This document shows, in pieces, positions 32,250 to 36,150 of a stretch of DNA of 36,150 bases. The DNA is from Betaproteobacteria bacterium (lineage in GTDB: Bacteria > Pseudomonadota > Gammaproteobacteria > Burkholderiales > SG8-41), in the NCBI GenBank assembly GCA_016202565.1, contig JACQOK010000232.1, forward strand, positions 1 through 36,150, read 5' to 3'. Every line of letters starts with the position of its first letter. The first letter of the stretch is position 1. Under the pieces are notes generated by a model that saw only the letters and a program-made list of their open reading frames with translations, searched no databases and was not told the DNA's origin. Both the position numbers and the translations under genes were made by a program.

Positions 32250-33557
32250 TCACCATGGTGAGACTTGCGCCGCGCTGTCGGGTTCTTGAATGGCGCGCCG
32301 GCGTCTTCGCCACGCCACGACGCTCTTCTTGAGATCGGCGGCGCTGCAGAGGTAATACAGGGCCTTGAACGCCAGGATGCGCAGGCCCACCGGCGTCCCG
32401 CGGAAAATGTCGCCCGCGAGCACGGAGAGCAAGGCTTCCTGCAGCCGGAAGCGATTCACCGGATTCATGAACAGGTGACGCAGGCTCGGGGTCGTGACGC
32501 GATAGATGAACCAGGAAAAGACCCTCGGCCCGCGGCGCATGCTGGCATCGTAAGTCTTGAGCGCGGCTGCCGCTTTGCGTGGAGTGTCGAGACAGGTCTC
32601 GACCGTATCCGCGCCGACGAACGCGCTGTGCATGGCGATGAAAACACCCGTTGAGAATACGGGGTCGATGAACGCGAAGGCATCGCCCAGCATGAGGTAA
32701 TTTCGACCCGTCGTGCGTTCGGCCGCGTAGGAATAGTTGCCGGTGGCCGTGACCGGAGAAATCAGGCTCGCGCCGCGCAACCTGTCGGCCAACGCGGGAC
32801 ACAGCGTGATGGTGTTGAGCAGGAATTGCCGCGGCTCGGTCCGGCGCGACTTCATGTAATAGGGCCAGCACACCGCGCCGACGCTGGTGGCGCCGTCGGC
32901 GAGCGGAATGAACCAGAACCAGCCGTGCTCGAACCAGAACACGGTGATATTGCCTTCAGCCTTGCCGGGCAGCCGTTTTGCACCGGCAAAATGCCCGAAG
33001 ATGGCGGCGCTGTTGTGTTTCCGGTTGCGCCGCTTGATGCCAAACTGATTGGCAAGAAAGGTGTCGCGGCCGGAAGCGTCGACGACGAATCTCGCCTGCC
33101 ATTGCTGCTCCCTTCCGTTTTCATGCCGCGCCGTGACCGTCCCGCCGCCGTCGTGGAAATCGATCTTCGCGACGCGGCATCCTTCCACGGCTTTCGCGCC
33201 TTTGCGCGCGGCGTTGCTGAACAGAATGCGATCGAATTCCGAGCGGCGCACGTGGTACGCGGAGGGGAAGGACTTGTCCCAGGCATCCGCGAAATCAAAG
33301 GTGACCGGCTTGTCGTGCCACGGCGAGACGAATTCGACGCCGTACTTGGGCATGCCGATGCGCTCGATCTCCTCGTGCACGCCCAGCCGTTCGAACAGCG
33401 GCAGGTTGAGCGGGAGCAGCGATTCGCCGATATGGAAGCGCGGGTGCCGCGCCTTCTCGACGAGCACGACCTCGCGACCGCGCTCGGCAAGCAGCGCGGC
33501 GATGGTCGACCCGGCCGGGCCGCCACCGACGACGAGAACGTCGCAAGGCACGGGCAT
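32250..33557 (-). CDS. Flavin-dependent halogenase-like oxidoreductase
   Basis: 435 residues. FAD binding is shown by VLVVGGGPAGSTIA (residues 8-20), VEKARHPRFHIGESLLP and GDAFAFIDPVFSTGVFIAM. The halogenase signature WxWxIP is present as GWFWFIPLADG (W213, W215, P218). The lysine that in phenol/pyrrole halogenases lies in a K-x-G-x-x-F segment is K71 in MPKYGVEFV. It is thus a good candidate for chlorinating or brominating the aryl head of the polyene, as in brominated xanthomonadins, whose locus also has a halogenase-like gene. Some relatives are plain FAD oxidoreductases, so activity is inferred. GGGAGTGA precedes ATG. It follows rlmJ by 16 bp and precedes the GT2 gene. Confidence 0.85.
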   Translation of the reverse strand: MPVPCDVLVVGGGPAGSTIAALLAERGREVVLVEKARHPRFHIGESLLPLNLPLFERLGVHEEIERIGMPKYGVEFVSPWHDKPVTFDFADAWDKSFPSAYHVRRSEFDRILFSNAARKGAKAVEGCRVAKIDFHDGGGTVTARHENGREQQWQARFVVDASGRDTFLANQFGIKRRNRKHNSAAIFGHFAGAKRLPGKAEGNITVFWFEHGWFWFIPLADGATSVGAVCWPYYMKSRRTEPRQFLLNTITLCPALADRLRGASLISPVTATGNYSYAAERTTGRNYLMLGDAFAFIDPVFSTGVFIAMHSAFVGADTVETCLDTPRKAAAALKTYDASMRRGPRVFSWFIYRVTTPSLRHLFMNPVNRFRLQEALLSVLAGDIFRGTPVGLRILAFKALYYLCSAADLKKSVVAWRRRRRAIQEPDSAAQVSPW

Positions 33558-33573
33558 CGTTCACTCCCATTCG

Positions 33574-34416
33574 CTATTCGCGCACCAGCCAGTTCACGCT
33601 CGCGCCGCCCGCGCCCTTGACCGACAGCGCGCTCCACAGCCAGCGCAGCAGGGGGCGGGCTTCGTCTTCGAAGCGCCACGGGGGATTGACCAGCAGCATG
33701 CCGCAGCCGGGAATCGTCCCGTTGAGACCCCGTTCCTGTATTTGGAGTTCCAGCTTGAGGATTTTCCGGATGCCGGTGTTCTCGACGTCGCGCTCGAAGT
33801 TGCGTATGGCGCCCGGCTCCATCAGCGGGTACCAGATGGCGTAGGTACCGGTTGCCCAGCGGGCATGCGCTTCCGCGAGCGCCTCGGTGATGCGGGCAAA
33901 CTCTTTCGCCCGGTCGAACGAGGAATCGATCAGCACCAGTCCCCGCCGTTCCCGCGGCGGCAGGAACGCTTTCAAGCCCTGGTAGCCGTCGAGCAGATGA
34001 ACGGCGACCTGCCGGTCGTGCGCGAACAAGTCTTTCAGATCCGCGAAGTCGCTCTTGTTGAGCTCGGTGAGCACGATGCGATCGACCGGGCGGACGAAGC
34101 GCTTCGCGATGAGCGGCGAACCGGGATAGAAACGGAGCCTGCGGCCGGTGTTCTCGGCCTTTACCGCGTCGAGGTACGGGGCGAGCGCCGGCGGGATGTC
34201 CTTTCGTTCCCACAGCCGGCCGATGCCGTTCTCGTACTCGCGCGCTTTCTGCGCCCAGGCGTGAGTGAAGTCGTAGCGCCCGATGCCCGCGTGCGTGTCG
34301 AGGTAGCAGTAGGGCTTGTCCTTGTTGCCGAGCGCGATCAAAAGGCGCACGAGGAGCGCGTGCTTGAAGACGTCGGCGAAGTTGCCGGCGTGAAAGAGAT
34401 GCCGGTAGGCGAGCAT
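33574..34416 (-). CDS. rlmJ: 23S rRNA (adenine-2030-N6)-methyltransferase
   Basis: 280 residues, the usual length of RlmJ, which methylates A2030 of 23S rRNA before ribosome assembly. MLAYRHLFHAGNFADVFKH is the characteristic N-terminus, CYLDTHAGIGRYD the SAM-binding motif I, LIDSSFD (variant of DPPYE) near residue 163 and LLVNPPWRFEDE further on. The second has the NPP(W/Y) amino-methyltransferase tetrapeptide. The genome context with a polyene halogenase gene 16 bp downstream is unusual, but the gene itself is housekeeping. Confidence 0.95.
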   Translation of the reverse strand: MLAYRHLFHAGNFADVFKHALLVRLLIALGNKDKPYCYLDTHAGIGRYDFTHAWAQKAREYENGIGRLWERKDIPPALAPYLDAVKAENTGRRLRFYPGSPLIAKRFVRPVDRIVLTELNKSDFADLKDLFAHDRQVAVHLLDGYQGLKAFLPPRERRGLVLIDSSFDRAKEFARITEALAEAHARWATGTYAIWYPLMEPGAIRNFERDVENTGIRKILKLELQIQERGLNGTIPGCGMLLVNPPWRFEDEARPLLRWLWSALSVKGAGGASVNWLVRE

Positions 34417-34431
34417 GCTTTCGTGAGGTTG

Positions 34432-34496
34432 GGAGATCGGGAGAGCGTGCGATCGAGAAATATTCCCACTTACACTCTTACGCGCTCACGATCTCC
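34432..34496. repeat. Long imperfect hairpin between rlmJ and the MazG-like gene
   Basis: GGAGATCG (34432-34439) pairs with CGATCTCC (34489-34496), and GAGCG/CGCTC can extend the stem inward after mismatches. No T-run follows on either strand, so a rho-independent terminator is not supported. It could be a processing site or a repeat unit. Confidence 0.35.
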
Positions 34497-34503
34497 TGGC
34501 ATT

Positions 34504-34863
34504 TCACAGCTTGTTGTACTTGGTTGCGCGGCCGCGGGATTTTTCGACGGGGTATTTCTTGGCATTCAGCGCGAGCTTTCTCTCCGCCGCTGCCGCAAGA
34601 TCGATATCGAGCTTGTCGCACAGCCGCACCAGGAAGAGCAGCACGTCGGCGCACTCGAGCGCCACCTCATCGCGCGTCGTCTGCGACAGATTTCGAGCCT
34701 GCTCGAAGCTCAACCACTGGAAATGCTCGACGAGTTCGCCGGCTTCGCCCGCGAGCGCCATCGCGAGATTCTTGGGATTATGAAACTGGTCCCAGTCGCG
34801 TTCGGCGGCGAATGCGGCGAGCCGCTCGCGCAGCAGCTCCAGGCTGTCCGTGTTTTTCGTCAT
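34504..34863 (-). CDS. MazG-like nucleotide pyrophosphohydrolase (RS21-C6/dCTPase type)
   Basis: 119 residues, one all-alpha NTP-PPase domain. The metal-binding acids are visible in LAGEAGELVEHFQWL (ExxE) and the second cluster VALECADVLLFLVRL (ExxD). ERDWDQFHNPKNLAMAL at the start is typical of the RS21-C6-like subgroup that hydrolyses modified or excess dNTPs to monophosphates. Basic tail (KSRGRATKYNKL). It is transcribed towards rlmJ and is divergent from the HD hydrolase gene, with 90 bp between starts. Confidence 0.92.
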   Translation of the reverse strand: MTKNTDSLELLRERLAAFAAERDWDQFHNPKNLAMALAGEAGELVEHFQWLSFEQARNLSQTTRDEVALECADVLLFLVRLCDKLDIDLAAAAERKLALNAKKYPVEKSRGRATKYNKL

Positions 34864-34953
34864 GCTCGTGCCCTTCCTGTACGCTTTCAGTCAGGCGCCA
34901 TTGTATACTGCACCCGCAGCCCTCCGGCGCAGACCGATCGGCATGGGGCGAGC

Positions 34954-35526
34954 GTGGATGCAAACAACATTACCGAGGCACAAGAAGCCCGGGCGCAGGC
35001 GGATTCCGCTGACCTGATCCTGCGCGCGGTAGCGTTCGCGGCGCACAAGCACCGCGACCAGCGCCGCAAGGACAAGGACGCCTCACCCTACATCAATCAT
35101 CCCATTCAGCTGGCAACGGTGTTGTGGGAAGAGGGCGGCGTGCGCGATCCGAAGGTGATCGCCGCGGCGCTCTTGCACGATACCCTGGAAGACACCGAAA
35201 CCACATGGCAGGAGCTGCGCGGCGTCTTCGGCGAGGAAATCGCCGACGTGGTGCTGGAAGTGACCGACACCAAGTGGATCAAGAAGGCTGTGCGCAAGCG
35301 CCTCCAGGTCGCGCGCGCCGCGCATTCGAGCGACAACGCCAAGCTGGTGAAGCTCGCCGACAAGATCTGCAATCTGCGCGATGTTGCCGCGCACCCGCCG
35401 GCGGGCTGGTCGCTGGAGCGCAAGCAGCAGTATTTCGACTGGGCGAAGGAAGTGGTGGATCAGTTGCGCGGCACCCATCCCGAGCTGGAGCGGCGGTTTG
35501 ACGAGGTGTATACGCTGAAACCTTGA
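34954..35526 (+). CDS. MESH1/SpoT-like HD-domain (p)ppGpp hydrolase
   Basis: 190 residues, only the HD hydrolase module of RelA/SpoT enzymes without the synthetase, TGS or ACT domains. The motif set is visible: AHKHRDQRRKD (H), YINHPIQLATVL, AALLHDTLEDTETT (the HD pair and the ED that in SpoT follows), and LVKLADKICNLRD. Small alarmone hydrolases of this kind remove the 3'-pyrophosphate of ppGpp, or in MESH1 relatives act on NADPH. GTG 34954 (VDANNITEAQEAR) has GGGGCGAG 3 bp upstream. The frame is open for long upstream but antisense to other genes. TATACT at 34904-34909 may be a -10. Confidence 0.9.
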   Translation: MDANNITEAQEARAQADSADLILRAVAFAAHKHRDQRRKDKDASPYINHPIQLATVLWEEGGVRDPKVIAAALLHDTLEDTETTWQELRGVFGEEIADVVLEVTDTKWIKKAVRKRLQVARAAHSSDNAKLVKLADKICNLRDVAAHPPAGWSLERKQQYFDWAKEVVDQLRGTHPELERRFDEVYTLKP

Positions 35527-35527
35527 G

Positions 35528-35586
35528 TGTCTTCGTTCCCTGCTTCTTACGCCCCGGATTTCATTTCATTCCATCCGGGCTACGTC
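35528..35586. repeat. Second copy of the CCCGGAT hairpin repeat, inverted
   Basis: CCCCGGATTTCATTTCATTC then CATCCGGGCTACGT is the reverse complement of the unit at 13558-13589, with a better stem (CCCGGAT/ATCCGGG). A degenerate CTTCGTTCCC(T)GCTT element stands at 35530-35546. The TAG inside GACGTAGCCC is used as the stop codon of the MFS gene, so the repeat overlaps its 3' end. Confidence 0.75.
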
Positions 35587-36150
35587 TGTCCGCTGGTCCT
35601 GGTCCGGCCCATGATCCAGGCCGGAACCAGCGCCAGCGTGAAGACGACGGCGACGATGAGAAAACTGTCGCGGAAACCCATCGTATACGCCTGGGCATGG
35701 ACCACCCGTCCCAGAAAGTGCAGGGCGCCCGCCATTTGCAGGTCCTGGGGCACGCCCGCCTGCGCCAGGAGGCCCTGCATCGTGCGCAGCAGTTCCAGCG
35801 TGGCGCTGTTGGAGGCGGTCTGCAGACTCGTCAGCGTGTCGCTGTAAAAGAATGTCCGGCGGTCGAGCGCGACGGACAGGAGGTTGACGCCGAACGCCCC
35901 GCCGAGCTGACGCGCAAAGTTGATCATCCCCGCGCCTTGCCCGAGTAATTCCGGTCGCAGCGCACGCAGTGCGGAGACGTTGAGCGAGGGCTTGATGAGG
36001 CCCAGTCCAATGCGCGAGATGATGACGCACCAGGCGACGGTCCAGAACGAGGTATTGGCGTCCACGCTCGCGAGCCAATAGGAAGAAACACCGAAACAGA
36101 GCAGGCCCGCGATGATGAGTCCGCGCGCGGAAAGCCGGTCGCTCAGATAT
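35580..36150 (-). CDS. DHA2-type MFS multidrug exporter (partial, 5' end off the window)
   Basis: 190 C-terminal residues of an EmrB/QacA-like 14-span transporter. The right edge cuts the protein within YLSDRLSARGL, a loop with the MFS (G)xxxDRxxxR motif A-like pattern. Then follow LIIAGLLCFGVSSYWLA, VAWCVIISRIGLGLI and the EmrB-like GQGAGMINFARQLGGAFGVNLLSVALDRR. A loop of about 60 residues comes next and the last span SFLIVAVVFTLALVPAWIMG ends the protein. Such pumps expel drugs with proton antiport; the substrate is unknown. The stop codon comes from the repeat at 35528-35586. Confidence 0.9.
   Translation of the reverse strand, partial: YLSDRLSARGLIIAGLLCFGVSSYWLASVDANTSFWTVAWCVIISRIGLGLIKPSLNVSALRALRPELLGQGAGMINFARQLGGAFGVNLLSVALDRRTFFYSDTLTSLQTASNSATLELLRTMQGLLAQAGVPQDLQMAGALHFLGRVVHAQAYTMGFRDSFLIVAVVFTLALVPAWIMGRTRTSGQT

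Noticed and set aside
33049-34953. Extension of the HD-hydrolase frame far upstream
   Set aside because: The upstream part runs antisense through the halogenase-like, rlmJ and MazG genes; the real protein starts at GTG 34954.

Overview
The window is GC-rich, gene-dense bacterial DNA. Gene content suggests a betaproteobacterium: homodimeric-type pyruvate dehydrogenase E1 (aceE), a TAXI-type TRAP solute receptor, an isochorismatase-fold exported protein, rlmJ, hrpA and an aryl-polyene pigment locus. This is inferred from gene types, not from a phylogenetic marker. No tRNA, rRNA, CRISPR array or complete insertion sequence was seen.

Positions 1-7720: the 5' part of aceE runs off the left edge. 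It is divergent from an Lrp/AsnC regulator whose promoter carries two palindromes. Then come a small RRM-like protein, an exported isochorismatase-fold protein lacking the nucleophilic cysteine, a 35-codon DoxX remnant, a TAXI receptor, a G/C-rich tandem repeat that runs into the start of an aminotransferase gene, and a DUF2293 protein.

Positions 7720-13550 are the accessory part: a RAYT/REP-like hairpin, a truncated second copy of an osmC-like gene, and a brnTA toxin-antitoxin module with a frameshifted toxin and a promoter that would give a leaderless message. After efp and an Ap4A phosphorylase gene comes the full osmC-like gene. Its frame is interrupted by one TGA exactly at the conserved C-terminal redox cysteine. 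The frame continues with family-like sequence to a second stop, and a compact GU-loop hairpin lies just downstream of the TGA. This is the best candidate for something new: a selenocysteine OsmC protein. A GFA-type zinc protein, a small exported protein, a DJ-1/PfpI protein and a TSUP permease follow.

Positions 13550-20840 hold a histidine phosphatase, an alpha/beta hydrolase, a lipoprotein metallopeptidase, a YbhB-type protein and the large helicase HrpA. Dispersed repeats sit between them, and one (the PFDKLRAG type) lies in frame inside hrpA.

Positions 20896-33557 form an aryl-polyene/xanthomonadin-like cluster. A tightly coupled plus-strand operon encodes an acyl carrier protein, membrane protein, AMP-ligase, hot-dog dehydratase, acyltransferase, LolA-like carrier, MMPL exporter and deacetylase. 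A second run encodes ketosynthase, chain-length factor, ApeP-like dehydratase and ketoreductase. Converging on it are a GT2 glycosyltransferase and a flavin-dependent halogenase-like enzyme with WxWxIP and the candidate lysine, which suggests a halogenated polyene. No ammonia-lyase, chorismatase or methyltransferase gene is in the window.

Positions 33574-36150: rlmJ, a MazG-like pyrophosphatase, a MESH1-like HD hydrolase, a second copy of a dispersed hairpin repeat, and the 3' end of a DHA2-type MFS exporter cut by the right edge.
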